Part shown: positions 53,332 through 61,795 of the stretch, one piece after another
How the letters are laid out: every line of letters starts with the position of its first letter
How positions within the stretch are numbered: the stretch's first letter is position 1
Source of the DNA: an uncultured Clostridia bacterium
Lineage (GTDB): Bacteria; Bacillota; Clostridia; UBA1381; UBA9506
Reading direction: 5' to 3'
DNA length: 64,000 bases
Assembly (NCBI GenBank): GCA_944393605.1
Contig: CALYAO010000081.1
Coordinates: 1-64,000 of the forward strand
The notes under the pieces: generated by a model
What the model was told of the DNA's origin: nothing
What the model saw: only the letters and a program-made list of their open reading frames with translations
Databases searched by the model: none
Translations under genes and position numbers: made by a program

Positions 53332-54186
53332 ATGTGGAACAAGATTGAAAATGATCAGTTTGCTGTACAGGTCAACGACAAAGGCGCGGAGCTATCCAGT
53401 ATCCGCCGCAAAGCGGACGGATTGGAATACATGTGGCAGGGTGACCCCGCCATTTGGAGCGGCCGTGCTCCCATCTTATTTCCCATCGTTGGCCGGCTTA
53501 TGGAGGACACTTATACCTATCAAGGCAGACAGTACACCTTGCCCAAGCATGGATTTGCCAAGAAAAAGACCTTCACCCTCCTTCAGGCAGATGCCACTTC
53601 CCTGCTCTATGCGTTGTGCAGCGACGATGACACGATGAAGATGTACCCCTTTCCGTTTGAACTCCGCGTGGAATACCGTCTGACAGGCAATACGCTGGCA
53701 GTCAATCAACAGGTAATAAACCAAGGCAAGGGAGAGATGTATTTCTCGCTTGGCGCCCATCCCGCTTTTGCATGCGACATGGGGGACACCATTGTGCTCA
53801 ATCAGCGCGAAACCCTGTCCACAGGCCGGATTGATGAGCAGGCCATCCTGTCGGACAGCACCGCTGTTCCCTTGCTCGATAACGAAGACACTTTGACCAT
53901 CACGGAGGATCTTTTCGCGCAGGACGCCCTGGTGCTCACAGGGCTGCGTTCCACCGCGGCCACCCTCCACAGTGCCCGGCCGAGCCGCACGGTCACCGTG
54001 TCCTTTGGGCATGTTCCCGTGCTGGGGATCTGGGCCAAGCCTGGCGCGCCGTATGTGTGCATCGAGCCGTGGTATGGCGTCAATGATTACTATGAACAAT
54101 ATGGGGACATCACCAAAAAACGCGAAATTGTCCGGCTTGATGCCGGCGAAACCTTTGCGTTTCCCTATACGATTACCTGCGAATAA
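53332..54186 (+). CDS. Aldose 1-epimerase (galactose mutarotase)-family protein
   Basis: The 284-residue protein has the beta-sandwich fold of LacX/YeaD-type epimerases: MWQGDPAIWSGRAPILFPIV, KHGFAKKKTF, SLGAHPAFACD with the catalytic histidine, and IEPWYGVND with the acidic residue. It interconverts hexose anomers; the sugar is unknown. The ATG at 53332 follows AAAGGAGAGGGG; the longer open frame from 53206 includes the promoter. Monocistronic. Confidence 0.92.
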   Translation: MWNKIENDQFAVQVNDKGAELSSIRRKADGLEYMWQGDPAIWSGRAPILFPIVGRLMEDTYTYQGRQYTLPKHGFAKKKTFTLLQADATSLLYALCSDDDTMKMYPFPFELRVEYRLTGNTLAVNQQVINQGKGEMYFSLGAHPAFACDMGDTIVLNQRETLSTGRIDEQAILSDSTAVPLLDNEDTLTITEDLFAQDALVLTGLRSTAATLHSARPSRTVTVSFGHVPVLGIWAKPGAPYVCIEPWYGVNDYYEQYGDITKKREIVRLDAGETFAFPYTITCE

Positions 54187-54197
54187 CAAAAAAACGA

Positions 54198-54233
54198 GCG
54201 GATGCCTGGGGCATATGGGCATCCGCCTTTTTT
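54198..54233 (+). terminator. Terminator of the aldose epimerase gene
   Basis: Stem gcggatgcc (54198-54206) with ggcatccgc (54218-54226), then T6. Confidence 0.88.
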
Positions 54234-54288
54234 CGCAGCATACAGGCCGGGCCTTCTGCCTCCTCGGACAATTTTTCAAAAAAGACGC

Positions 54289-54317
54289 TTGACAACCCAA
54301 GCAAAGTGTATTATAAT
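54289..54317 (+). promoter_or_regulatory. Promoter of the tRNA-Gly gene
   Basis: Full consensus TTGACA (54289-54294), 17 bases, TATAAT (54312-54317), about 37 bases before the mature tRNA. Confidence 0.92.
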
Positions 54318-54353
54318 AAGCAAGGCGCTGGTAGGTGCCGGAGGATTACAGAT

Positions 54354-54427
54354 GCGGATATAGTTTAGTGGTAAAACATCAGCTTCCCAAGCTGAGGATA
54401 CGGGTTCGATTCCCGTTATCCGCTCCA
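54354..54427 (+). tRNA. tRNA-Gly (anticodon CCC)
   Basis: A complete cloverleaf: acceptor GCGGATA with TATCCGC, D-loop TTTAGTGGTAAAAC, anticodon stem CAGC/GCTG with loop TTCCCAA (anticodon CCC, reads GGG), and T-arm with GGTTCGATTCC. The 3' CCA is encoded (54425-54427). A consensus promoter precedes it and a terminator follows five bases later, so it is a single-gene transcript. Confidence 0.97.
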
Positions 54428-54431
54428 ACGT

Positions 54432-54463
54432 CGGAGCAAGCGTTGCTTGCTCCGATTTTTATT
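54432..54463 (+). terminator. Terminator of tRNA-Gly
   Basis: Stem cggagcaag (54432-54440) with cttgctccg (54446-54454), then ATTTTTATTT. The gap 54464-54650 shows no gene or clear promoter. Confidence 0.9.
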
Positions 54464-54663
54464 TGCATGAAAACTTGCAAACTTTTTGCCCCGCCCCAGC
54501 ACCCAGACAGCGGCCGCTTTGTGCTCGCAGCCTGCCAGGTACCGCGGATGCCCCCTCGCCCGCTGCACATGCCATGCCACAAAGCACCCGGGACACACCG
54601 GCAGCCTCACAGGAGCTGCCTATCCCGTTTTAAGCCGCCACGACACATCCAAGGAGGCCAAAC

Positions 54664-55533
54664 ATGACATACCGATTTTCCAACAACATCCGAAACAACC
54701 CTGCCGACCGGGCAGCGTTCGATGCGCTTGCCACGCAGGTTTTCGGCCTGTCCTTTACGGCATGGTACCAGGCAGGATACTGGAGCGACCGCTATATTCC
54801 ATATACGCTGTTTGACGGGGCGGAGGCCGTTGCCAACGCCTCCGTAAACGTGATGGATTTTTTGTGGCAGGGCAAACCCCGCCGGTATATTCAGCTTGGA
54901 ACCGTCATGACAGCGCCCGCCTACCGGCAGCAGGGGCTGGCACGTCGGCTCATGCAGGCCATCCTGCACGATTGGCAGGCACAGTGCGACGGGATGTATC
55001 TGTTTGCAAATGAGACTGTTTTGGAATTTTATCCCAAATTTGGGTTTGAGCGCGCATCCGAGGTGCAGCACACCCTGCCCATCACCCCGCGGAGCACGAG
55101 TGATATCCGCAAGCTGGACATGCAAAACGCGGCAGACCGCGCGCTGCTGCTCGCTCATTATGCGCAATCCAACCCGTTTTCCGCATTGACCATGGTGGAT
55201 AATCCGGGCCTTTTGATGTTTTATGGGATGTCTTTCCTCCAAGACTGCATGTACTACCTTCCCCAACAGGATGTGGTTGCCGTTGCGGAGCAGGAGGGGG
55301 CCATTCTGCACTGCTATGATATCTACGGCAACGCGAAACAGTCCCTTTCGGACATCCTGTCTGTCCTCGCCAGCGACGAGACCCACATGGCCTACCTGGG
55401 CTTTACGCCGCAGAACTGCCCGCAGTGCCAAGCCATCCCGCTGGCGGGAGAAGACCATCTGTTTGTGCTCGCGGGCAAGGAAAATCCGTTTGCCACGCAT
55501 TCGCTCCGCTTTCCCGCCCTATCTCACGCATAA
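54664..55533 (+). CDS. GNAT-family N-acetyltransferase
   Basis: The 289-residue protein has a GNAT core at about residues 15-140, with the acetyl-CoA-binding turn VMTAPAYRQQGLARRLMQ and the C-terminal part FANETVLEFYPKFGFERASE. A second domain of about 140 residues follows (from ADRALLLAHYAQSNPFSAL) that could be a degenerate second GNAT fold. Substrate unknown. The ATG follows CCAAGGAGGCCAAAC. Confidence 0.87.
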   Translation: MTYRFSNNIRNNPADRAAFDALATQVFGLSFTAWYQAGYWSDRYIPYTLFDGAEAVANASVNVMDFLWQGKPRRYIQLGTVMTAPAYRQQGLARRLMQAILHDWQAQCDGMYLFANETVLEFYPKFGFERASEVQHTLPITPRSTSDIRKLDMQNAADRALLLAHYAQSNPFSALTMVDNPGLLMFYGMSFLQDCMYYLPQQDVVAVAEQEGAILHCYDIYGNAKQSLSDILSVLASDETHMAYLGFTPQNCPQCQAIPLAGEDHLFVLAGKENPFATHSLRFPALSHA

Positions 55534-55538
55534 AACAA

Positions 55539-55572
55539 AGCCCCCATGGCTCTTGCTGGCCATGGGGGGGGC
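55539..55572. terminator. Terminator between the convergent GNAT and ThuA genes
   Basis: Stem agcccccatggc (55539-55550) with gccatggggg..gct (55559-55572). T-rich sequence follows best on the minus strand (CTTTGTTTT). Confidence 0.65.
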
Positions 55573-55597
55573 TATTGTTGTTTGCTTGTAAATGGGG

Positions 55598-56317
55598 TCA
55601 AATCTGTTCCAGCGGCGTCTCCCGATGGATACAGCCCAGCGCATCAATGCGCGATGCGGGCGCCGCCCATCGCACCGCATTCTTGAGGATGGTTTGAATC
55701 TCAGGCTGATGGTAGATGGGGAAGGTCTCATGCCCGGGCTGGAAATAAAACACCCGCCCATATCCCCGGTTGTAACAGCAGCCGCTGCGGAAGACTTCGC
55801 CGCCTTGATACCACCCAATGAAGATCTGTTCATCGGGCTGCGGAATGTGAAAATACTCCCCATACATCTCCTCATGCGGAATGTCCACAAAACCATGGAT
55901 GCCCTGCGTGATGGGGTGATTCGGCGCCGTGACCCACAGCCGCTCGCGCTCCCCAATCTCCCGCCACACCAAGTCGCAGGAGGTCCCCATCAGGCGCATA
56001 AACGGTTTTGCCTTGTGCGCCGAATGCAAAAAGATCGCTCCCATCCCCTGGAGCACCGCCTCCTGCACCCGCTGGGCGACCTCGTCGGGCACGTCGCCAT
56101 GCCGATGGTGCCCCCACCACAGCAGCACGTCCGTCTCCCGGAGCACCTCCCACGTCAGACCACACTCGGGGTCATCCAGCGTCGCTGTCCGCACGGTGAC
56201 ATCCTCCGCCCGCAGAAAATCCGCAATCGCATTGTGGATCCCAGCGGGATAGATGGCTCGAACCGCCTCTTCCTTTTTTTCATGTTCATATTCATTCCAA
56301 ACCAGCACGCGAATCAT
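55598..56317 (-). CDS. ThuA-like domain protein (trehalose utilisation family)
   Basis: The 239-residue protein has the class I glutamine-amidotransferase-like fold of Thu[46 protein letters not shown] and [20 protein letters not shown]. ThuA proteins act in disaccharide (trehalose, maltose or sucrose) breakdown, though the chemistry is debated. No sugar transporter is adjacent. The ATG follows AGAGGGAGAG. Own promoter at 56351-56379. Confidence 0.9.
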   Translation of the reverse strand: MIRVLVWNEYEHEKKEEAVRAIYPAGIHNAIADFLRAEDVTVRTATLDDPECGLTWEVLRETDVLLWWGHHRHGDVPDEVAQRVQEAVLQGMGAIFLHSAHKAKPFMRLMGTSCDLVWREIGERERLWVTAPNHPITQGIHGFVDIPHEEMYGEYFHIPQPDEQIFIGWYQGGEVFRSGCCYNRGYGRVFYFQPGHETFPIYHQPEIQTILKNAVRWAAPASRIDALGCIHRETPLEQI

Positions 56318-56350
56318 CCATCATCTCTCCCTCTCAGTTGATTCTCCTTT

Positions 56351-56379
56351 ATCATACCGAATACTGCACGGGATGTCAA
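56351..56379 (-). promoter_or_regulatory. Promoter of the ThuA-like gene
   Basis: Minus-strand TTGACA (56374-56379), 17 bases, TATGAT (56351-56356). The interval 56380-56559 holds nothing else recognisable. Confidence 0.82.
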
Positions 56380-56559
56380 GGTCCGCCTCTGCTTTTTCCC
56401 AAAAAATGTTATTTTCTGCGTCTGCCATCCCATCTAGGTCTCTACTATTGTATGCAAAAAGTGCGGCATTACCCGTCTTGGATGGTGTAACCGAACAAAC
56501 ACAATCTGCGTTTCTGACAGACGACTGTTGAAAAAAATGCGTCTTTTGCAAAAAAACGC

Positions 56560-56588
56560 TTGCATTCAAACAGATTGTCTGATATAAT
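56560..56588 (+). promoter_or_regulatory. Promoter of rpmB
   Basis: TTGCAT (56560-56565), 17 bases, TATAAT (56583-56588). Confidence 0.85.
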
Positions 56589-56641
56589 AGGGTGTGCTGT
56601 GTATAAAGGACGTATTGGAAAGTATGGAGGTGTGACAATAG

Positions 56642-56830
56642 ATGGCAAAGTGTGATATCTGCGGCAAGGGTGTTGTGTTCGGCATTAAGGTCAGCCACTC
56701 GCACAGACGGAGCAATCGTACCTGGAAACCCAACATCCGCTCGGTTAAGGCAATGGTAAACGGAACGCCGAAGACGCTGAAGGTTTGCTCTCGCTGCCTG
56801 CGTTCGGGCAAAGTGACCCGCGCAATCTAA
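56642..56830 (+). CDS. rpmB: 50S ribosomal protein L28
   Basis: The 62-residue L28 reads MAKCDICGKGVVFGIKVSHS, RRSNRTWKPNIRSVK and VCSRCLRSGKVTRAI. Two CxxC pairs (CDIC, CSRC) mark the zinc-binding form. The ATG follows GGAGGTGTG. Single-gene unit with its own promoter and terminator. Confidence 0.97.
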   Translation: MAKCDICGKGVVFGIKVSHSHRRSNRTWKPNIRSVKAMVNGTPKTLKVCSRCLRSGKVTRAI

Positions 56831-56852
56831 CCGCAAAGCAAAAAACATCGGG

Positions 56853-56889
56853 AAGGATCAACATGGTAGGATGTTGGTCCTTTTGTTTT
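56853..56889 (+). terminator. Terminator of rpmB
   Basis: Stem aaggatcaaca (56853-56863) with tgttggtcctt (56872-56882, one G-U), then TTTTGTTTT. Confidence 0.85.
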
Positions 56890-56944
56890 GCCCATCGGCA
56901 TCTGACTGTCTCGGCCAGATGGGTGCTGCCTTGCACAAAGCAGC

Positions 56945-56984
56945 CAAAAAACGCCCCCAGGAGCAACAGCTCCCGGGGGCGTTT
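56945..56984 (-). terminator. Terminator of the MATE gene
   Basis: Minus-strand stem ACGCCCCC-GGAGC with GCTCC-GGGGGCGT, then T6, about 11 bases past the stop. Confidence 0.9.
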
Positions 56985-56994
56985 GCGCATATGC

Positions 56995-58308
56995 TCATGC
57001 CCGTTTTTTCCCCATAACCACCAGGCACAGCAGACCAAATGCCGCCACCAGCAGCTCCGTCGCCGGGAATGCACACCACACACCCTGTATCTGCCCGACC
57101 CATGAAAGCAGAAATGCCATCGGAATAATCACAACAAAGCCACGCAGGATGGAAATCACATGCGCAGGCCGCAGCTGCTCGGTGGAGGTAAAATACATGG
57201 AAAGTATCACATTGAATCCCGCAAAGGGACACGCGATGAAGTATAACCGCAGGCCGCTGACGGCAAGGGCTTGCAGCATGGCATTCTGCTCACTGTTGAA
57301 CACCTGCGCAATCTGGGCAGCCCCAACGAATACCACCGCATAAATCACCGCCGAAAGCACCAACATCGTCGTCAGCGCATACCGCAGGATGGCACGGATG
57401 CCCACAAAATCGTTGCATCCATACCCGAAACTAACAATGGGCTGGATGCCCTGCGCAATACCGGTGTAGATCGCGATGACCACCAAAGATAAGTTGGCAA
57501 TGACACCATATGCCGCCACGCCCACATTACCTTCCAACTGCAGGATGATGGCATTGAACACAATCATCACCACGCCGGAGGACACCTCTGTGACCAGGGA
57601 GGGAACGCCGCTGGAAAGAATGCCCGCAAACAGCTTGCCGGCCGGTCTGCATTTTGTTAGGTGGAACTGATTGTGCCTGCGTATCAAGTGCGGCGACAAG
57701 ATCAGCATGCTGATAATCGGCGCCAGGCCGGTGGCAAAAACCGCGCCAAAAATCCCCATTTGGCAGGGAAAAATGAACACCCAATCCAGCACCACATTTG
57801 ACAGGCTTCCGCCAATCATGGCCGCCATGGAAAGGTGCGGCGCACCATCGTTGCGGACAAAGCAAAGCAGCACATTGTTAAGCAAAAACGCGGGCGCAAA
57901 CAGCAAAATCACCTGCAAGTAGGTTTTGGACATCTCAAATACGCTCCCACCCGCACCGAACAGGGAGGTAATGGTACCCGAACCAAACAACCCAACCAGC
58001 ACAAAGAAAACGGCAAACGCGAAAGCCAGGTACACCGCATTGGTGAAGATGCGATTTGCGGCATCATGGTCCTGCTGACTTTTACGGATAGCATACTTGG
58101 TTGCGCCGCCCATCCCGATCATGAGCCCGCTGCCGTGAATAAAGCTATAGATAGGGATTGCCAGATTCAAAGCCGCGAGCCCGTTGGTACCAAGCCCCTT
58201 GGACACAAAAAAGGTGTCTGCCAAAATATAGCAGGACAACCCGATCATCCCCATCACATTGAGGGATGCATATTTGACAAATTTCCGAAAATGATTCGAC
58301 TTCCCCAT
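56995..58308 (-). CDS. MATE-family efflux transporter
   Basis: The 437-residue protein has about twelve membrane helices in two similar halves (YASLNVMGMIGLSCYILADT in the first; GYGCNDFVGIRAILRYALTT in the second), as in MATE Na+- or H+-driven exporters of drugs or metabolites. Several MATE-type residues in helices 1 and 7 are present; substrate is unknown. The ATG at 58306-58308 follows CAGGAGGTTTTTC; the frame extending to 58392 is not needed. A leader with an internal terminator lies upstream (58569-58703). Confidence 0.92.
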   Translation of the reverse strand: MGKSNHFRKFVKYASLNVMGMIGLSCYILADTFFVSKGLGTNGLAALNLAIPIYSFIHGSGLMIGMGGATKYAIRKSQQDHDAANRIFTNAVYLAFAFAVFFVLVGLFGSGTITSLFGAGGSVFEMSKTYLQVILLFAPAFLLNNVLLCFVRNDGAPHLSMAAMIGGSLSNVVLDWVFIFPCQMGIFGAVFATGLAPIISMLILSPHLIRRHNQFHLTKCRPAGKLFAGILSSGVPSLVTEVSSGVVMIVFNAIILQLEGNVGVAAYGVIANLSLVVIAIYTGIAQGIQPIVSFGYGCNDFVGIRAILRYALTTMLVLSAVIYAVVFVGAAQIAQVFNSEQNAMLQALAVSGLRLYFIACPFAGFNVILSMYFTSTEQLRPAHVISILRGFVVIIPMAFLLSWVGQIQGVWCAFPATELLVAAFGLLCLVVMGKKRA

Positions 58309-58568
58309 GAAAAACCTCCTGTATCCTTCTGTTGTGCTGCATTGGCCTACCGCACAACGCCCAAACCCCGGCAGGTTTCCTATGCCAAACAATGTTGCTG
58401 TCAGACGCCCTTTCCAATATCAGATGGGACACCAGCCCGGCGACTTGCTATCCAAATATCGTTATTATGTTTTACATTTTTTCCCATTTTTGTGTGCCAC
58501 TTCGACACGCCAAATCCGTATGGCTTTCGCTGCCGCCATGGGCCATTCCGTCCGCTGCCAAAGGAACC

Positions 58569-58625
58569 AAAAAAATAAGCGCCAACTTCGCATCTTCATC
58601 GGCCTAACGATGCGAAATGAGCGCT
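58569..58625 (-). terminator. Terminator in the MATE upstream region
   Basis: Minus-strand stems AGCGC with GCGCTT and TTCGCATC (58609-58616) with GATGCGAA (58587-58594), then a T7 run (58569-58575). Between here and the MATE gene (58309-58568) nothing else is seen. Confidence 0.8.
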
Positions 58626-58668
58626 ACCTGCTTCCCCGGCGGCAAGCAGAACGGAACTATTTTCTTGT
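58569..58668 (-). ncRNA. Candidate attenuator leader or small RNA upstream of the MATE gene
   Basis: From a consensus promoter the minus strand encodes a short RNA with hairpin CTGCTT/AAGCAG (58644-58649 with 58628-58633) and a strong intrinsic terminator, with no open frame. The MATE start lies 260 bases beyond. Either this is a regulated leader whose terminator must be bypassed, or an independent small RNA. No known riboswitch signature was recognised. Confidence 0.5.
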
Positions 58669-58674
58669 GCATAT

Positions 58675-58703
58675 AGAATACCACACAACGCTGTGTTTGT
58701 CAA
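58675..58703 (-). promoter_or_regulatory. Promoter in the MATE upstream region, with palindromic spacer
   Basis: Minus-strand TTGACA (58698-58703), 17 bases, TATTCT (58675-58680). The spacer holds ACACA-GCGT-TGTGT, a palindrome that could be an operator. Upstream 58704-58916 contains no credible gene; a TTGACA with a 19-base spacer near 58850-58880 is a weak second promoter. Confidence 0.7.
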
Positions 58704-58916
58704 GAGCAAATATCAAACAAAGATAGCGCTGCCTTGGCCGCGATTTCTATGCCATCCGCCCGGCATGATCGGCCGCTTTGCAGCCCCCTTTTACATATAT
58801 CCTGCTATCATTTTCTCAAAGGATGCATGCCCAAAAAACGGAAAGCACATATACCAGAACGCATCACATCGTTGTCAACCATGCGCGCCAACTGCCCATG
58901 CTCCACAAAAAGCGCC

Positions 58917-58958
58917 AAAAAAAGCACCCGGCAGGTCATCCTGCCGACTGCCTTTTTT
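58917..58958 (-). terminator. Terminator of the cyclophilin gene
   Basis: Minus-strand CGGCAGG (58940-58946) with CCTGCCG (58929-58935) inside a weaker outer stem, then T7. A T-run on the plus side makes it nearly bidirectional. Confidence 0.85.
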
Positions 58959-58996
58959 TACCACACCAGCTTACAGCACAAATTCTTTTTTGCCTG

Positions 58997-59599
58997 TTAC
59001 TCAGGCATGACCATGGTGATGCTTTTGATAACGGGCTTTTCCACCAGCTCATCATTGTTGACCCCCGTTACCTTTTGGGATGCGATTTCATCCACCACAT
59101 CCATCCCTTCGGTCACTTTGCCAAATGCGGCATACTCGCCATCCAGATGCGGAGATGCCTTCCCCTGGCAGATAAAGAACTGCCCGCTGGCAGAATTGGG
59201 GTCACTGCTCCGCGCCAGCGACACCACGCCCGGCTCATGCTTGAGCGGATTTTCAAACCCGTTGGAAGCAAACTCGCCTTGTACGGTACGTCCGCTGCCG
59301 CCGATGCCGTTTCCATCTGCCGATCCGCCTTGGATCATGAAATTCTTGACAGCACGGTGGAACACCTTGCCGTCATAATACCCATCTTCAATATTTTCAA
59401 TGACATGCTTGACCGACTTGGGCGCGATATCGGGATACATCTCAAACGTGATGGTCTTCCCGTTTTCCAGCTCAATCTTCGCCACCGGCGTCTCCCCATA
59501 CTTTTCAACGACATCTTCGCTGCTGCATCCGGCAAACGCCAGCATGCATACCGCAAGCACCGCCGCCAGCATGCCCCATCTCATCCATTGTCTCTTCAT
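58997..59599 (-). CDS. Cyclophilin-type peptidyl-prolyl cis-trans isomerase, lipoprotein
   Basis: The 200-residue protein has a lipoprotein signal (MKRQWMRWGMLAAVLAVCML, lipobox AFAGC) and a cyclophilin domain: FHRAVKNFMIQGGSADGNG with the catalytic arginine, SGQFFICQG and LDGEYAAFGKVTEGMDVVD. It should act outside the membrane on secreted proteins. The ATG follows GGCGGAGGATGACC. It lies 18 bases after topA and probably shares its transcript. Confidence 0.94.
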   Translation of the reverse strand: MKRQWMRWGMLAAVLAVCMLAFAGCSSEDVVEKYGETPVAKIELENGKTITFEMYPDIAPKSVKHVIENIEDGYYDGKVFHRAVKNFMIQGGSADGNGIGGSGRTVQGEFASNGFENPLKHEPGVVSLARSSDPNSASGQFFICQGKASPHLDGEYAAFGKVTEGMDVVDEIASQKVTGVNNDELVEKPVIKSITMVMPE

Positions 59600-59617
59600 T
59601 GGTCATCCTCCGCCTTT

Positions 59618-61699
59618 TTATTGTTTCTGTTCATAGTCACACTGTTCGTTATAGCAAATCAGTTTTTTTCCGCCCTTCCCCGTTTTCTGGAGCAGCAAGC
59701 CGCCGCATTTGGGGCATTTTTCATCCTTGACGGGGCGGTCCCACACCATGAAGTCACAGGTTGGGTTCTTTTCACAGCCAAAATACAGCCGGCCCTTTTT
59801 GGTCTTCTTCTCCAAAATGCGCGCGCCGCACTTGGGACAGGCCACCCCGGTATCCACCACGATGGGCTTGGCGTTCCGGCATTCCGGGAATCCCGGACAC
59901 GCCAAAAACTTACCAAAGCGGCCCATCTTATAGACCATCCGTCGCCCGCATTTTTCGCAGATGACATCCGACTCTTCGTCCTTTAATTTGATCTTCTCAA
60001 TCTCCTTCTCCGCCACTTCAAAGGTCTTCTCAAAGGGTTCATAAAAATCCCGCACAACAGCTACCCAGTCCGCTTTTCCTTCTTCGATGCTGTCCAGTTC
60101 CTGCTCCATGTGCGCCGTAAACTGCACGTCCGCGATCTCCGCAAAGTTGTGCGTCATAATATCCGTTACCACGATCCCCAGCTCGGTCGGATAGAGCTGT
60201 TTTTTCTCCCGGCCCACATATCCGCGCGCCGTAATGGTGGTGATGGTAGGGGCATAGGTGCTGGGGCGGCCAATGCCTTTCTCCTCCAGCTCCCGGATGA
60301 GGGTCGCTTCGGTGTACCGCGCGGGCGGCTTGGTAAAATGCTGGACATCCTCTAGCTTTTGGAGCTTGGGGGTGTCCCCCTTCTCCAGATACGGCAAGGT
60401 CATGTCCTGCTCCACGGTGCCGTCGTCTGTGCCTTCCACATACAGCGTCATAAACCCAGGGAAGCGCAGCTTGGAGCCATTGGCCTTGAAATTGCAGCTT
60501 GCCGCCGTAATATCCACGTTCATGGTGTCATACACGGCGTTCTCCATCTGACATGCCACAAATCGCTCCCAGATGAGCTTGTACACCTTATACTGATCCC
60601 CCGTGAGGGAGGCTTTCACCTCCTGGGGCGTCAAGTCCACATAGGACGGGCGGATGGCCTCATGCGCGTCCTGCGCGTTTTTGTTGGTCCGATACTGCTT
60701 GGGAGAAGCGGGCAGATAGGCCTTGCCATACCGCGACCCGATGTATGCGCGCACGGCGTCCATCGCCTCATTGGCAATCCGCAGCGAGTCAGTCCGCATG
60801 TAGGTGATGAGGCCCACCATGCCATGCCCTTCCACCTCCACGCCTTCATAGAGCTGCTGCGCCGCCATCATGGTACGTTTGACCGTAAAGCCCAGCTTGC
60901 GGGATGCCTCCTGCTGCAATGTACTGGTGATAAACGGGGGCGCGGGATACCGTTTTTTCTCCCCCAGTTTCACGTTTTCCACCACAAACGGCGCATCCTT
61001 TACCTCGTTGACCACCGCGTCCGACTCGGCCTTGTTGCGGAGTTTCACCTTTTTGCCGCCTCGGCCATAGAAGCTCGCCGTAAAGGTCTCTCCCGATTTG
61101 GTGTCAGAAAGAAGCGCATCAATGGTCCAATATTCCTCGGGCTTAAAGTTTTCAATCTCCCGTTCCCGATCCACAATGAGCCGGGTGGTCACCGACTGAA
61201 CACGCCCCGCAGACAGGCCTTTTTTGACCTTTTTCCACAAAAGCGGGCTGATGGTATACCCCACGATCCGGTCCAGCACGCGCCGCGCCTGCTGTGCATC
61301 CACCAGGTCGATGTCGATGGCGCGGGGTTCTTTGACCGCGTGCTGGACCGCCGACTTGGTGATTTCATTGAACGAGATGCGGCATTTTTCTCCCTCCGGG
61401 ATACCCAAAAGCGTCGCCAGGTGCCATGAGATGGCCTCCCCTTCCCGGTCAGGGTCGGTTGCGAGGTAGATCTTTTTGGCGGCCTTGGCCTCTTTTTTCA
61501 TCTTGCTGATGAGGTCGCCCTTGCCGCGGTTGGTGATGTATTTTGGGGCGAAATCATGCGCAAAATCCACCCCCATCTGGCTCTTGGGCAGATCCCGCAC
61601 ATGCCCCATAGAGGCGATGACGCTGTAAGATTTTCCCAAATATTTTTTGATGGTTTTCGCCTTGGCAGGCGACTCCACGATTACGAGATTGGATGCCAT
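59618..61699 (-). CDS. topA: DNA topoisomerase I
   Basis: The 693-residue type IA topoisomerase relaxes negative supercoils. It has the TOPRIM start LVIVESPAKAKTIKKYLG and TDPDREGEAISWHLA, the active-site tyrosine region LITYMRTDSLRIANEA, and three C-terminal zinc fingers: CEKCGRRM..CPGFPEC, CPKCGARI..CEKNPTC and CPKCGGLL..CYNEQC. The ATG at 61697-61699 follows AAGGACAGGAAACC; the frame to 61780 is shadow. It follows dprA, the usual Firmicute arrangement. Confidence 0.96.
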   Translation of the reverse strand: MASNLVIVESPAKAKTIKKYLGKSYSVIASMGHVRDLPKSQMGVDFAHDFAPKYITNRGKGDLISKMKKEAKAAKKIYLATDPDREGEAISWHLATLLGIPEGEKCRISFNEITKSAVQHAVKEPRAIDIDLVDAQQARRVLDRIVGYTISPLLWKKVKKGLSAGRVQSVTTRLIVDREREIENFKPEEYWTIDALLSDTKSGETFTASFYGRGGKKVKLRNKAESDAVVNEVKDAPFVVENVKLGEKKRYPAPPFITSTLQQEASRKLGFTVKRTMMAAQQLYEGVEVEGHGMVGLITYMRTDSLRIANEAMDAVRAYIGSRYGKAYLPASPKQYRTNKNAQDAHEAIRPSYVDLTPQEVKASLTGDQYKVYKLIWERFVACQMENAVYDTMNVDITAASCNFKANGSKLRFPGFMTLYVEGTDDGTVEQDMTLPYLEKGDTPKLQKLEDVQHFTKPPARYTEATLIRELEEKGIGRPSTYAPTITTITARGYVGREKKQLYPTELGIVVTDIMTHNFAEIADVQFTAHMEQELDSIEEGKADWVAVVRDFYEPFEKTFEVAEKEIEKIKLKDEESDVICEKCGRRMVYKMGRFGKFLACPGFPECRNAKPIVVDTGVACPKCGARILEKKTKKGRLYFGCEKNPTCDFMVWDRPVKDEKCPKCGGLLLQKTGKGGKKLICYNEQCDYEQKQ

Positions 61700-61795
61700 T
61701 GGTTTCCTGTCCTTCTGACCCGCTGGATTTTCCCCCGCGCCGCGTTGCGGGACTGCCACGGCGGGGCTTTGGTCAAACATAGTTTATGTCCTAAG

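Noticed and set aside
54335-54667. ORF spanning the tRNA-Gly gene
   Set aside because: The sequence is a complete tRNA with promoter and terminator; the open frame is incidental.
58725-58916. Possible small genes upstream of the MATE leader
   Set aside because: The only candidate with a ribosome site is a 17-codon frame without resemblance to anything; evidence is too weak.
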